Program-made: the position numbers and the translations under genes
Shown: one piece after another, positions 24,300-35,300 of the stretch
How the letters are laid out: each line of letters opens with the position of its first letter
How positions within the stretch are numbered: position 1 is the stretch's first letter
The notes under the pieces: model-generated
The model's database searches: none
What the model saw: the letters and a program-made list of their open reading frames with translations, nothing else
Told to the model about the DNA's origin: nothing
Source: a virus
IMG/VR virus record: IMGVR_UViG_3300032236_002285
Span: 124,001-188,000 of that record
Reading direction: 5' to 3' (one strand)
Length of the DNA: 64,000 bases

Positions 24300-27029
24300 A
24301 TGGCATCTACACCTCTTTATAAGTTTTTAAAATCGAACGGAACTTCGTTTTATGCTTTCCCAGGTGCGGCTGAGGATATATCAGCGGCTTACCAGAACTC
24401 GAATTACAAGATGTACTTCTCAAAATTTGTGTTATTAAACTTTCCTAAACAGAACTTAACATCTGGTACAATGTCAAATAAAATAGTATTTGACTTTGAT
24501 AATTCATTCCAAAAGTCAGTTAATGCTACACCACCTCCTACATATAATGAAGCTATTATAGAATCTTTGAGAAACTATGTAGCTAACCAAGAGGTTGTTA
24601 TTAGAGAATCAAGATTAAACAATACTAAATATTATTACGATACAAATGCTTTAGAAACACCAACTGAAAAGATATTTTTCAAATGGGCTAAAAAACTAAA
24701 TCTTATTGATTTTGAACCAGCTATTCCTGGCGATCAATATTTTAGTAATTTATCAGAGTTTCAAAGAAATAATATTAATGATGACTCTTATTTTCCAGAA
24801 TATTTATGGAGAGAAAGACAAGTTATTGCTTGGGATGCTATTTCATTTTATCAAACAGGTGTTTCTGGTTATAGTCAAAAGTTAGAAATTGAATTTAGTG
24901 GTACTACTAATTTCAAAGTAGGTGATAAAGTTAATATTTTTAATGTTAGTAATTCAAGCATTTATAACAATGATGGTTATAATACTCAACTTGTTGATTC
25001 TCAATACTCTACAGGTGTTAATACAAATGTTCTTTATATTATTCCTGCTGGTGCTACACAAGGTCAAAAAATTGTAATGGATATTGATTCTACAATGTCT
25101 CAACATTATGAAACTACTGGTCAAGTAAAATTAGTTTATGATAGATTTGTTCAATATATTGGTGAAATCACAGGTATTTCTAATGTTCAGGAAGCAAATA
25201 GAAACTATACAGAGGTGCAGGCTCTTATTCCTGACCAAGCTGGTGCTACTCCTGATATTTTATTTAGAACTAATTATGATGTTAACTATAAACCAAACTT
25301 AACATTTCCAATTTTACCAAGTCAATATCAGCCAGAGATTTTAGGTGCTGAGTTATTTACATCCCCTATTGTTAATACTCCTCAGAATTATCCTGGTTCT
25401 TATTTTGCTCAATTTGATACTCCAGATTTTACTTATGAAACAGCTACTGGTGATTCTTTAAGAAGAAGTGGTGCTTATTTTGGTGTTTCTGGTGATATTA
25501 ACAACCCTATTGTTAATGGTTCAACAATTGATGGTGTTGGTGTTGATTTCAATACTAGTCACTATGTTAAGATGAATATTTATAACAGAACGCTAACAAA
25601 CTTTGACCAATTTAACGCTTTGGAAGTTAACAATACACCACCATCCGATTTTGAATATAATGCTATTTTATGGTATTACACCGTTCAAAAAACTGATTTA
25701 ACAGGTATTGTTACAACTAAGACAAATCTATATGGTGTTTCTTTCTTGGATAATCCAGATAATAATCCAGTTGATGCTGAAATAGGTATTAGATTTCCTA
25801 TTTATAAGAAAATGGTTTCTAATGGTAAGCAAGATGGTACTTCTTATGCTTATAGCTTAAACTTAAATTTCAATATAGTAAATGATAACCCTCAAATGGC
25901 TTATAACCCAGAGGCTATTAATTCTTTATTTAGCATGAATTTATTTAATCAGGCTATGTCAAGATTGTCATCTACAAATGATAGTTTTATGAATGTTTTA
26001 TCTAACCAAGGTGTTTTAGAAGATGAATTGAATTCTATAAAACAATTACTTTATACACAAACTGATATTTCAACAATTAATCAAAAAATTGCTAACCTTG
26101 AAAATCTTTTAAGATTGTATTCTTCAAATCAGTTAGTTAGTACTGATAGTATTTCAGTTGTTACAAATCCTGGAACTCCGGTTTCTATATCTTTGTATAA
26201 TACTGAAACATCATATACGACTATCAATAACATTAATACAACAGACTTGTACAATACAAGTGGTATAATTCCTTTGAATTTAGTTGTTCCTCAAAATAAA
26301 AACTTTTTATTAAATATTGTTAATAACGATTCAGTTGCTTTAACACTTCCTAATAATGATAGATTGACTATTGTTTTAGATACTGACTTAGCTTATAAAC
26401 AAAGTGTTGATGTTATGATAACTGGCACACAATTAGCTTCTCAAAATAAAAAGTTAGATATTTATATCAATACAACGGTGCCTTCAACTACAACTACGAC
26501 ATCTGCGACTACAACAGAAGCACTTTTAATTGGTAATATTGATTTACCTGTTTATTATAACACAACAACTTCATTACCTAACTCAGCTTATTTGTGGTCT
26601 GATTTTAACTTTGGTATTGATCTTAATCAAACTATACAATATACGATTGGTAATTTATTAGAAGTTCCTTTGTCTGGTAATACTTTAGTATTGAGTAACT
26701 CTATTAAAGCAGGTGATAGTTTAAAATTAAATAATTTATTTGTTGGTACGGCTTCTGTGTTTAATTTCTCAGGTCAATATAAAGTTGACTCAGTTGTTGG
26801 TTCTACAAGTTCATACATTAGATTAGATGCTACTAGCAATCCTGATTTAGTTGCTTATGGTGCTTCATCTTCATTACCTCTTTATATTCATGGAACATCT
26901 TCAACATTATTATCAAATAATCCTTATTTTAGTTTGAATAAAGGTTTGAAGATAAGAGTAACAAGAATCAATTCTTCAGATGTTTCAATTGCTGATAAAT
27001 ATCAAATAGACGTTCAAGATATAAAATAA
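24300..27029 (+). CDS. Large baseplate/tail structural protein
   Basis: 909 aa. The N-terminus (MASTPLYKFLKSNGTSFYAFPGAAEDISAAYQN is the start, quoted in part) is compact and soluble. Regions around 140-200 have tryptophans (YLWRERQVIAWDAISFYQTG), and 500-600 form a helical stretch (LEDELNSIKQLLYTQTDISTINQKIANLENL region) that may trimerise. A Thr-rich linker (TTTTTSATTTE) precedes a beta-rich C-terminal end. The size and position at the head of the fibre cluster suggest a baseplate plate or wedge protein carrying the fibres. No exact family named. Confidence 0.6.
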   Translation: MASTPLYKFLKSNGTSFYAFPGAAEDISAAYQNSNYKMYFSKFVLLNFPKQNLTSGTMSNKIVFDFDNSFQKSVNATPPPTYNEAIIESLRNYVANQEVVIRESRLNNTKYYYDTNALETPTEKIFFKWAKKLNLIDFEPAIPGDQYFSNLSEFQRNNINDDSYFPEYLWRERQVIAWDAISFYQTGVSGYSQKLEIEFSGTTNFKVGDKVNIFNVSNSSIYNNDGYNTQLVDSQYSTGVNTNVLYIIPAGATQGQKIVMDIDSTMSQHYETTGQVKLVYDRFVQYIGEITGISNVQEANRNYTEVQALIPDQAGATPDILFRTNYDVNYKPNLTFPILPSQYQPEILGAELFTSPIVNTPQNYPGSYFAQFDTPDFTYETATGDSLRRSGAYFGVSGDINNPIVNGSTIDGVGVDFNTSHYVKMNIYNRTLTNFDQFNALEVNNTPPSDFEYNAILWYYTVQKTDLTGIVTTKTNLYGVSFLDNPDNNPVDAEIGIRFPIYKKMVSNGKQDGTSYAYSLNLNFNIVNDNPQMAYNPEAINSLFSMNLFNQAMSRLSSTNDSFMNVLSNQGVLEDELNSIKQLLYTQTDISTINQKIANLENLLRLYSSNQLVSTDSISVVTNPGTPVSISLYNTETSYTTINNINTTDLYNTSGIIPLNLVVPQNKNFLLNIVNNDSVALTLPNNDRLTIVLDTDLAYKQSVDVMITGTQLASQNKKLDIYINTTVPSTTTTTSATTTEALLIGNIDLPVYYNTTTSLPNSAYLWSDFNFGIDLNQTIQYTIGNLLEVPLSGNTLVLSNSIKAGDSLKLNNLFVGTASVFNFSGQYKVDSVVGSTSSYIRLDATSNPDLVAYGASSSLPLYIHGTSSTLLSNNPYFSLNKGLKIRVTRINSSDVSIADKYQIDVQDIK

Positions 27030-27041
27030 GTGTCTTTAATT

Positions 27042-27052
27042 TTTAATATATA
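27042..27052 (+). promoter_or_regulatory. Phage-type promoter (TTTAATATATA)
   Basis: Exact consensus followed by AG, 22 bases before the ATG at 27075. Confidence 0.65.
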
Positions 27053-27074
27053 AGTTAAAATAAAAAGATACATT

Positions 27075-28250
27075 ATGGGAGTTACATGTGGTGCAAGTCT
27101 ATTCGGTAGTAATAACAACCAATTTATTAAAACTAATGGTGGCGATTTTATAGCTGTTGATGGTTCGGGTACCAGAGAAAGACTTATTCTGTCAGATTTA
27201 AGAATACCTTACAAACAAATTCTAAAAAGTAGAATCATACTTAAAGTAGGACAAACAAATTATTTACTTAATTTTTTAGGATTAGGTGATAATGCTACTT
27301 TTCTTTGCATGAGAGCAAGGTATGATAGTAAATCTGTTATTGAAGCCGATAATTATATAAACTGGAGTTATGCAGATGATTTAACTAGAGTTAATTATTT
27401 TGCTGATATGATGGTTTTAACAGGCAATTCAACAAATAGAGTTCCTCAATTGTATCTTACAAATCCAAGTACCAAATATGCTGTTTCTATTGATATTATG
27501 GTTGGTATTATAGATGATTCTTATTCAATATTTACAGACACTTTAAATCAAAGTGGTACATCATTTGTTAATCTTGAATATACTGATATTCATAGTCATA
27601 TTATTGGTGAATCTATTGTTATTAATGATAAGAGTTCTCCTGTAAAACCTTTAATTTATATTAGATTAAGTGATATTAATTCTATTGAAAGAAGTGGTCA
27701 AATTTTAATTATTGACGATTCAAGCTTAGGTATTATTTTCTTACAATTCTTAACATTAAATGATACTTATCAAGCTCACTCGTTATTAAACTATGTTTTA
27801 CAACATCCAAATACAAATATAGATACTTTACAACCAACGGTTGCTGATTACGCGGATCCTGTTCTTTATTTCTATGGAAATGTTGGTAATACCGCAAGTG
27901 GTGATTATATCACATTTAGTGGTGCTACAACAAGTATTCCTTATAATACATCTCAAGGATTTACATTCTCAACATCTATTTCGTTGGGAACATTTGGTAC
28001 TGGTAGTACTGGTGGTTCAGCAAGTGCTTATTTGGATAAATCACAATTAATTTATTTACTAGTTGATCATATCACAGATAATAGAGATGGTAGTATGTAT
28101 ATGTTACCTTCTAATATAATAATATCAGGTACTGGTGGAAGTGTTAGTAATATTGCAGCTGCTGGCACTTATTCATTAGCATTTGATTTCTCTGATATAG
28201 CTCATAACTATTTAGATGGTGTAATAGTAAACCTTAATATAACTGCTTAA
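27075..28250 (+). CDS. Virion structural protein
   Basis: 391 aa starting MGVTCGASLFGSNNNQF. Gly/Ser/Asn/Thr-rich with regular beta character and no enzymatic motif; the last third is Gly/Ser rich (GTFGTGSTGGSASAY). It lies between the baseplate-like gene and the collagen-like fibre in one transcription unit, so a fibre connector or small fibre is likely. Confidence 0.6.
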   Translation: MGVTCGASLFGSNNNQFIKTNGGDFIAVDGSGTRERLILSDLRIPYKQILKSRIILKVGQTNYLLNFLGLGDNATFLCMRARYDSKSVIEADNYINWSYADDLTRVNYFADMMVLTGNSTNRVPQLYLTNPSTKYAVSIDIMVGIIDDSYSIFTDTLNQSGTSFVNLEYTDIHSHIIGESIVINDKSSPVKPLIYIRLSDINSIERSGQILIIDDSSLGIIFLQFLTLNDTYQAHSLLNYVLQHPNTNIDTLQPTVADYADPVLYFYGNVGNTASGDYITFSGATTSIPYNTSQGFTFSTSISLGTFGTGSTGGSASAYLDKSQLIYLLVDHITDNRDGSMYMLPSNIIISGTGGSVSNIAAAGTYSLAFDFSDIAHNYLDGVIVNLNITA

Positions 28251-28267
28251 AAAATTAAAATAAAAAG

Positions 28268-30181
28268 ATGATTTTTAGTTACAATACATTTTTGAGACCG
28301 GTAACACCAACTGATAATAATATTCAAATATTAGATAATAATGGTGTTGTTGTTTATACAATAAACCCATTTTCTATAGGAACTACAAGAGTTTCAAATA
28401 ATGTTTTAGAAATATCTTTTAAAAGTGGTAAAACAATACCTCTTCAATTTTCTTCTCAAAATGAAGCTAAAGTGGCTTTAAGTTTACTTCAGTCACAAAT
28501 TGATATACTTTTAACAAAGACTCCAACCGTTATTGATACTCAAATTAAAAACTACATTGAATATGTAGTTAGTTTAAGTAGCTCTTCTGGTACATCAGGT
28601 AGCTCAGGTTCAAGTGGTTCTTCAGGTGTTGATGGTACATTTTATGGTTCGTCAGGCTCTTCCGGTATTAATGGTACTTCAGGTATTAATGGTACTTCAG
28701 GAGTTAATGGCACCTCTGGTCATAATGGTACCTCAGGTGCTAACGGTACATCGGGATCTGATGGTACATCCGGACACAATGGGTTAAATGGTAGCTCAGG
28801 TACATCGGGGACATCAGGCATTTCTGATATTTTACATGGTACATCTTCTACTTATCTTTCGGTTCCAGATGTTGAAGAGTTTGTATTTTTAACAACACAA
28901 CCTGGTTTAGGTTTTTCAACAAATCAAACAGTTGTTGTTTTTGATGATGTTAATGGTTACGCTAACTATTATTATATTGATGGTGATGATACTTTAGGTA
29001 TATTTTATGGTTATATTGACTCTTATGATCAGCAAACAGGTGACATGAGTATTTACACAGCTTTATCTTTTAATGTTGGTTCAACATCAAGTAATTGGGG
29101 TATCAATTTAGCTGGTATACCTGGATCGAGTGGTTCAACTGGTGTATCTGGTACATCTGGTTCAAGTGGCACATCTGGTCACTCTGGTACTTCTGGTTCA
29201 AGTGGATCATCAGGGACTTCTGGTTTAAATGGCTCTTCGGGTACATCTGGATCAAGTAGCACATCTGGATCAAGCGGCACATCGGGTAGCTCAGGATCAA
29301 GTGGGTCAAGCGGATCATCAGGAACTACATCAACTGGTCCTCAAAACTATACTCAAGTTTTAGGATCAAAAGTAACTGGTGTAACAACCACAGGCGTCAC
29401 TCTTGTTTCTGGTAGTATTACTACAAATGGTGGACCTGTTAGTATTACAGCTACTGGTGATGCAAACCCTCAAGGTGGCACAGCTTGGGTAAGATTGCAA
29501 ATATACAGAAATAGCACACCAGTTGGTCAAATAATACAAGCTGAGAATGGTTCAAATTTAAATATACCTTATTGTGTTACATTTATTGATACACCAAGTG
29601 CAGGTACTTATACCTATTCAATGAGAACTGTTAGTGGTATAGCTGGAACATTGGACTTTGGTGAAGTTAATGGTCCAACACTAACTATGATTGAATTAAC
29701 GGGTTCTGGTACATCTGGATCATCAGGTTCTGCTGGTACATCAGGTAGTTCGGGTACTTCACCATCAACAGATTTAACATTAAGTGGAAATTTAGTTGTT
29801 AATGGTCAATCAACATTTACAGAGGTAACAGAGGTTATCAATCAAATACCAGCTGGTGCTACTGCTTCAACTGTTACATATGATTTCAGTAATGGTGATA
29901 TTTGGTATCATGGAACAGCTTCTCAAAACTTTACAGCTAATTTTATAAATGTACCTACTACAACTTGGAGAACAATTACTACTACAATTTTAATTAATCA
30001 AGGTCCTACTGCTTATATACCAACTACTGTAAAAATAAATGGTACTGCTTCTACTGTAAAATGGGCAGGTGGAACTGCTTCAGGTACAGCTAATGGAGTT
30101 GATATAATTGGATTTAGTTTTATCTATACAAATAGTGGTATTCCTACTCAAGTGTTAGGTCAAATAAATTCATTTAGTTAA
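28268..30181 (+). CDS. Collagen-like tail fibre
   Basis: 637 aa. A conserved-looking N-terminal 100 residues (anchor) is followed by Gly-x-y triplets (GTS, GSS, GVN, GHN) at about 105-188 and 285-357, and a short third run near 480-498. Between them lie globular beta domains. The C-terminal part (TVTYDFSNGDIWYHGT...) looks like a trimeric fibre knob. Gly-Thr/Ser-Ser collagen-like arrays are typical of phage fibres. It overlaps nothing but is one base from the next ORF region, within the fibre operon. Confidence 0.8.
   Translation: MIFSYNTFLRPVTPTDNNIQILDNNGVVVYTINPFSIGTTRVSNNVLEISFKSGKTIPLQFSSQNEAKVALSLLQSQIDILLTKTPTVIDTQIKNYIEYVVSLSSSSGTSGSSGSSGSSGVDGTFYGSSGSSGINGTSGINGTSGVNGTSGHNGTSGANGTSGSDGTSGHNGLNGSSGTSGTSGISDILHGTSSTYLSVPDVEEFVFLTTQPGLGFSTNQTVVVFDDVNGYANYYYIDGDDTLGIFYGYIDSYDQQTGDMSIYTALSFNVGSTSSNWGINLAGIPGSSGSTGVSGTSGSSGTSGHSGTSGSSGSSGTSGLNGSSGTSGSSSTSGSSGTSGSSGSSGSSGSSGTTSTGPQNYTQVLGSKVTGVTTTGVTLVSGSITTNGGPVSITATGDANPQGGTAWVRLQIYRNSTPVGQIIQAENGSNLNIPYCVTFIDTPSAGTYTYSMRTVSGIAGTLDFGEVNGPTLTMIELTGSGTSGSSGSAGTSGSSGTSPSTDLTLSGNLVVNGQSTFTEVTEVINQIPAGATASTVTYDFSNGDIWYHGTASQNFTANFINVPTTTWRTITTTILINQGPTAYIPTTVKINGTASTVKWAGGTASGTANGVDIIGFSFIYTNSGIPTQVLGQINSFS
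28579..28820 (+). repeat. Collagen-like triplet repeat (coding)
   Basis: Tandem nine-base units coding Gly-Thr/Ser-Ser or Gly-x-Asn triplets; strongly repetitive at DNA level and so a likely site of length variation. Confidence 0.85.
29122..29335 (+). repeat. Second collagen-like triplet repeat (coding)
   Basis: About 70 residues of Gly-Ser/Thr-Ser triplets, purer than the first block. Recombination between the two blocks would delete the domain between them. Confidence 0.85.
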
Positions 30182-30182
30182 T

Positions 30183-32267
30183 ATGATATCAAGAATTAGT
30201 AACTTTTCAGGACCTTTATCACCAGCTTTTAGAATACTAGTTGGTGGATTTACAACTGATGGATTAATTTTAAGATATGAAATATCTGATAATAATTCAT
30301 ATTCAGGTACTAATATTATTACCGACTTAGCTTTTAATAGTAATGCCACATTATATAATGGTCCAACATATTCTATAAACGGCTACATAAATTTTGATGG
30401 TGCTAATGATTATTTACTTACAAACACATCACTCAATTCTAAATTATCACCGATTAATACATCATCTATAATATCACATTTTATTTGGATTTATCCAACT
30501 GATAATGGTGTTATTGTTTCTGAACAAGGAAATCCACCATTAAATTCAGGTTGGCATGATTCTCAAATTGAAATAGTTGCTGGAAATTTAAAATTTGGAT
30601 TATGGCAATCTCCTGGTGGTGTATCAAGTCTAAACTCATCAATTACAACTCCATTTTATAATTGGTATTATGTTGGTCTTACTTATGATGGTGCTATAAT
30701 GAGAGGTTATGTAAATGGTCAATTTGCTGGTTCTAAATCGGTTTCAAGGTGGACACCATATAATAACGGAGGAGGTGTTGGATTAAACTATGCTATTGCT
30801 GCTAATGATGTTACAAGTTTAGGTGATGGTAGTCCAGCTAAAATGAAGTTAGGTGCTTTTCATGTTTATAACACAGCTCTTAGTCAGCAACAAGTTCTTA
30901 ATAATTACAATTATACTAAATCTGATTATATTTATACTGGTAGTATGTCTATTTGGCTTGATGCTAATGATCCAGAAAGTTTCTCAGGTGGTTTAGTTAA
31001 TGATTTAAGTGGTAATAATTATACACATACTCTAACATCAGGTGCTACTTCATCTACAATATTTGGTTTTAAATCTTTTGACTGTACCACTGGACTTAAA
31101 AGAATTGAAGTTAATGGTACAGGACCTACACTACCAACAACTGGATATACATATGTTGTATGGGCACGACTTATAAGTGATAATTTCTCATCATATAGAA
31201 CTTTACTTTATACAAACATATCAGGTGATAAATATACACCAATTACTGTTCCCAATGGGACAAATACATTAGGATGGTGGGATAGAAGCGCCGGTCAGTT
31301 CAGATCTTCTGGGTATGGTCTAACATCTTCTGTTGATGTTTGGGTCCAATATGCTGTTGTTGGTGATAGTTCTTCACAAACATACTATATAAATGATACA
31401 CAAGTAGGAAACTCAGTTCCTTACGGTATTAGTGGCACAACTACACATTGGGGATTAGGTAATAATGCTATAGCTGGTCAACCTTTTGGTTATGTTGGAA
31501 ATATGATGTTTTATAGTAAGAAACTAGCACTGAGTGAGATTAAACAAAACTATGATGCCTTAAAGCATGTTTATGTTAATGGAAATTTTGTAATTAATAA
31601 TTTAAGACTTTATTTTAATCCAGATAGTTATTTAAGTTATCCAGGCTCTGGAACAACTGTTAATGATTTAAGTGGAAATTCATTAAATGGTACAATTTCA
31701 AATATTACTTTTAATAAATCATATTTTACATTTAATGGTTCTAATTCACAAATTGCTATTGCTGATAATGCTTTATTAGAGTCCGGCTCAGGAGATTGGA
31801 CTATGGAGTCTTGGTTTAATACTAACACCAGTTCCGGAAGTCAAGTTGTTTTAGGTAAATTTAGTGGAGGTAACTCATCTGATGTTTCTTATTCTATAAG
31901 AATTAGTGGTACATCATTATTCTCTCAAATTGGTAATGGATTGGGTGGTACATTAAATGTAAACTATGCTAATTCTACATCTTATACAATAAATACCAAT
32001 ACATGGTATCAAATTGTTTACGTTTATTCAAATAGTACTGATACTTTCAAAACTTATATAAACGGTAGTTTGATAGGTTCTATTTCTTGTACTATTGGTA
32101 ACCTACTTAATAACTCAGCAAATTTATACATAGGTTCATTTAATAATGGTCAGTTTGCTCAATATTTTAGTGGTCAAATTGGTATAGTAAGATTATATAG
32201 CTCTGCTTTAAGTGATTCTGATGTTTCTAAAAACTTTGAAGCAAGTAGAAGTATCTATAGTATTTAA
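30183..32267 (+). CDS. Fibre protein with three LamG/concanavalin-like domains
   Basis: 694 aa. Three similar lectin-like jelly-roll units are visible, about 45-240 (INFDGANDYLL...WYYVGLTYDG...GYVNGQF), 255-455 (LWLDANDPESFSGG-like opening, YVVWARL, YYINDTQVG) and 475-690 (FTFNGSNSQI, WTMESWFNT, FKTYINGSLIG, IGIVRLYS). The family binds glycans, so this is probably a receptor-binding fibre component. The ATG at 30183 follows the collagen-like gene's stop at once. The strong internal similarity suggests duplication. Confidence 0.8.
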   Translation: MISRISNFSGPLSPAFRILVGGFTTDGLILRYEISDNNSYSGTNIITDLAFNSNATLYNGPTYSINGYINFDGANDYLLTNTSLNSKLSPINTSSIISHFIWIYPTDNGVIVSEQGNPPLNSGWHDSQIEIVAGNLKFGLWQSPGGVSSLNSSITTPFYNWYYVGLTYDGAIMRGYVNGQFAGSKSVSRWTPYNNGGGVGLNYAIAANDVTSLGDGSPAKMKLGAFHVYNTALSQQQVLNNYNYTKSDYIYTGSMSIWLDANDPESFSGGLVNDLSGNNYTHTLTSGATSSTIFGFKSFDCTTGLKRIEVNGTGPTLPTTGYTYVVWARLISDNFSSYRTLLYTNISGDKYTPITVPNGTNTLGWWDRSAGQFRSSGYGLTSSVDVWVQYAVVGDSSSQTYYINDTQVGNSVPYGISGTTTHWGLGNNAIAGQPFGYVGNMMFYSKKLALSEIKQNYDALKHVYVNGNFVINNLRLYFNPDSYLSYPGSGTTVNDLSGNSLNGTISNITFNKSYFTFNGSNSQIAIADNALLESGSGDWTMESWFNTNTSSGSQVVLGKFSGGNSSDVSYSIRISGTSLFSQIGNGLGGTLNVNYANSTSYTINTNTWYQIVYVYSNSTDTFKTYINGSLIGSISCTIGNLLNNSANLYIGSFNNGQFAQYFSGQIGIVRLYSSALSDSDVSKNFEASRSIYSI

Positions 32268-32307
32268 AGTTTTTATCTACTCAAATTGATAAAATTATAT
32301 TTTATAA

Positions 32308-32318
32308 TTTAATATATA
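32308..32318 (+). promoter_or_regulatory. Phage-type promoter (TTTAATATATA)
   Basis: Exact consensus followed by CC, 24 bases before the ATG at 32343. Confidence 0.65.
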
Positions 32319-32342
32319 CCTTATAAAAATAATTAGACAAAA

Positions 32343-35300
32343 ATGGGTTTAGTATTAAGAACTTCACATATGCCTATGCCAATAGGAGCAACCGTATCTA
32401 ACCATAGATTAACAGTTGAGCAAATGGATAACAACTTTATCTTTTTGCAAAATTTATCACATAGTATATCACCTTTAACCGTTAGTGAGGCAAAAGATTT
32501 AATGTCTTCATCTGGGGTTGTAACTGGTCAGTTCTATTTAATCACAGATGCTGCTCCTTATTTATATGGCACACAGAGTGATTTTGGGTTTGGAGATGGT
32601 ACAAATATAATTGTTCAAGGTTTAGATGAAAATACATTTTCTACAAATGGTTGGGGTAAGTTTTATAACCCTAAATATAACGATTATGATGTTTGGGATT
32701 ACGGAGCTTCTTATAGCGTAAGTTCTATTGTTATTTATGGTGGTCGTGTTTGGCATAAGGCTACCAGTACAGGTAATGATGGTAGTAATGATTACTTGAA
32801 TCTTGATACTGACTGGGTTCCATTGTCTCATCTTGATGAAACATATTATAATGTTGTTTGGGATGAAATCGAACATATTATTGATGCTGAAGTTTATGGG
32901 TATGGTGATCCAATTTCTTTTATATCTTCTAGATATGATGCTAGAAATAATAACTTAGTTAAAAATAATCTTGCTGTTTTATTTTATTACTGTCAAATGG
33001 ATCCTATTCAAGGATTTAGATGGGGTCACGATTTAAATTTGATAGATAATAAAGGTGTTGGTAATTGTGAGGTTATTAACTCATACTTGGGTTGTTTGAA
33101 TTTTGTCTCAGGTTCAATTTATGATATTTATTTAACAGGATTTTCTCATATTTATGATATAAATTTAAGATCTTCTTCACTTTACGGTATTAAACTAAGT
33201 AATAATTCGGGTTTACATAATTTTAGTGTTGTTGATGGTTCAAGTATTTATGGTGTTGAGATAGATAATGATTCTAGCTTTTATAACTTTGATATAAGTG
33301 GTTATATATCAAACGTTAAAATATCCAATAACTCTGATATACATAATTTTGCCTTAGAAGGTTATATGAATGATATAACAGTTGAGAATAATTCTGTAAT
33401 TAATTTAGATAATGAGTTATATGGTACATTTGAATCTATATTGGTTAGTAATTCTTCATCTTTTAATAGTATCTACCTAGATAACAATAATTCAATTTCA
33501 AATATTACTGTAAGTGATGGCTCGGAATTTTCAAATGTAAGTTTATATGATAATTCATATATTGAATATGTAGAGGTTCGCCTTAATTCTAATTTTGGAT
33601 ATATGAATTATTATAATGATGCTTATGTTGAGAACATTATATGTGAGAATGAGAGTTCAATAGGTTATGCTAGTCTATATGATACTAACTTGGATTCTAT
33701 TAAAGTTAGTAATGATTCCTATATTGAATTTAATAGTAATTTATATGGTGGTTATTTATATGGAATTGATATGACAAATGACTCTTCAATCTATGACTTA
33801 TCAATGACAGCTTCTTCTTATATTGACACTGTTAGAATGGATAATGGTTTAATTCAAAATATAGAGATGACTAATAGTGGTTATTTGGAAACATTAACTA
33901 TAGAAACAAACTCTTATATAGAAAACTTGTACCTTGATAACTCATATATTCAATATGTTAATATTTCTGAAAATTCTAGTATTTCTTACTTACAAGATGA
34001 CTATGGGATGTACAATTCATATTTGACCTATATTGAAATATCAAATAATTCGGCTATTGCTTATACATATATGGATAATTCATATATGGAATATATTAAA
34101 CTTACCAATGAATCATATATAGGTGGTTTATTTTTGAATAGAAATAATAGCACATCCGAGTCTTATCTTTCAAATATTGATTTAACAAATAACTCATATA
34201 TATCTGATGATGATGATACTATCTATCTTGATAAAGGTTCTTATTTCCAATATGTAAATTTGGAAAATAACTCATATATAACTGGTTATATGAAATTAAT
34301 TAGTTCAAATTTAAGTAATATAACACTTACTAATGATTCTTATATTGATGCTGGTTATCATGCTGATGGTGACAATGTTGATAATTATGGTAATTATAGC
34401 TATAAAATGGAGTTACATAACTCTAATATATCTCAGTTAACACTTAATAACAACTCATATGTAGGATATGGTCATATATCTTTAACAGCTTCATCTGCTA
34501 TATACAATGTTACTTTAGACAACTTCTCTTATATTAGAAGCTGGATATCATTAGATGATTCTGGTATGGGTCATTTCTCATTAACTAACCACTCTAAATT
34601 TGGTAAAACAAGTAGCAATGGTTCAATTGAATTATATAATGGTTCGGCTATTGAATACTTAACTATGGATAATGCACTATTAGATGGTTTTATTTATATG
34701 GATAACTCATCTATGATACAAGTTAATTTAAATGGTTTGCCTAATCCAGATGATGGTAATTTTGGTAATAGTAATTATTCAAACTACTATGATTTTGATA
34801 TCAATAGCGCAACATTTGGTGAGGATATTGAATTATATGATTCGTTCTTACAGGATATACAAGTTTCTAATGGTGGTCACTTTGGTGGTAATTATGGTAG
34901 CATTTATCTTGAATCTAACTCATTTATGAGATCTATAAAATTAGATAATGGTTCTATTTTCACAGATGTTTATTTAGGTAAGTCAAGAATGGAGTATGTA
35001 GAAGTAACTAACGGTTCTTATATCTATAATATAGATTTAGAAGGTACTGATGGTTCATCAATTACATATTTAACCGTTAATAACTATTCATATTTTGGTG
35101 ATTATATTTATTTAGATAATGCTTCAATGCAATTTATTGAAATTGATAATAACTCACAACTACAAGGTAGTAATCACGGTGATGGTGATATTAGTTTGTA
35201 TAGCGGTTCTTATTTAGAAAATATTAAATTATCTAACTACTCTCAAATTACAGGACCTTTATCTTTACATGACACTTCATATTTTACTTTAATTGAGTTA

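Noticed and set aside
28579-29335. Regular short DNA repeats that could suggest a CRISPR array
   Set aside because: They keep a nine-base coding period for Gly-x-y triplets in one frame and have no equal-length unique spacers.
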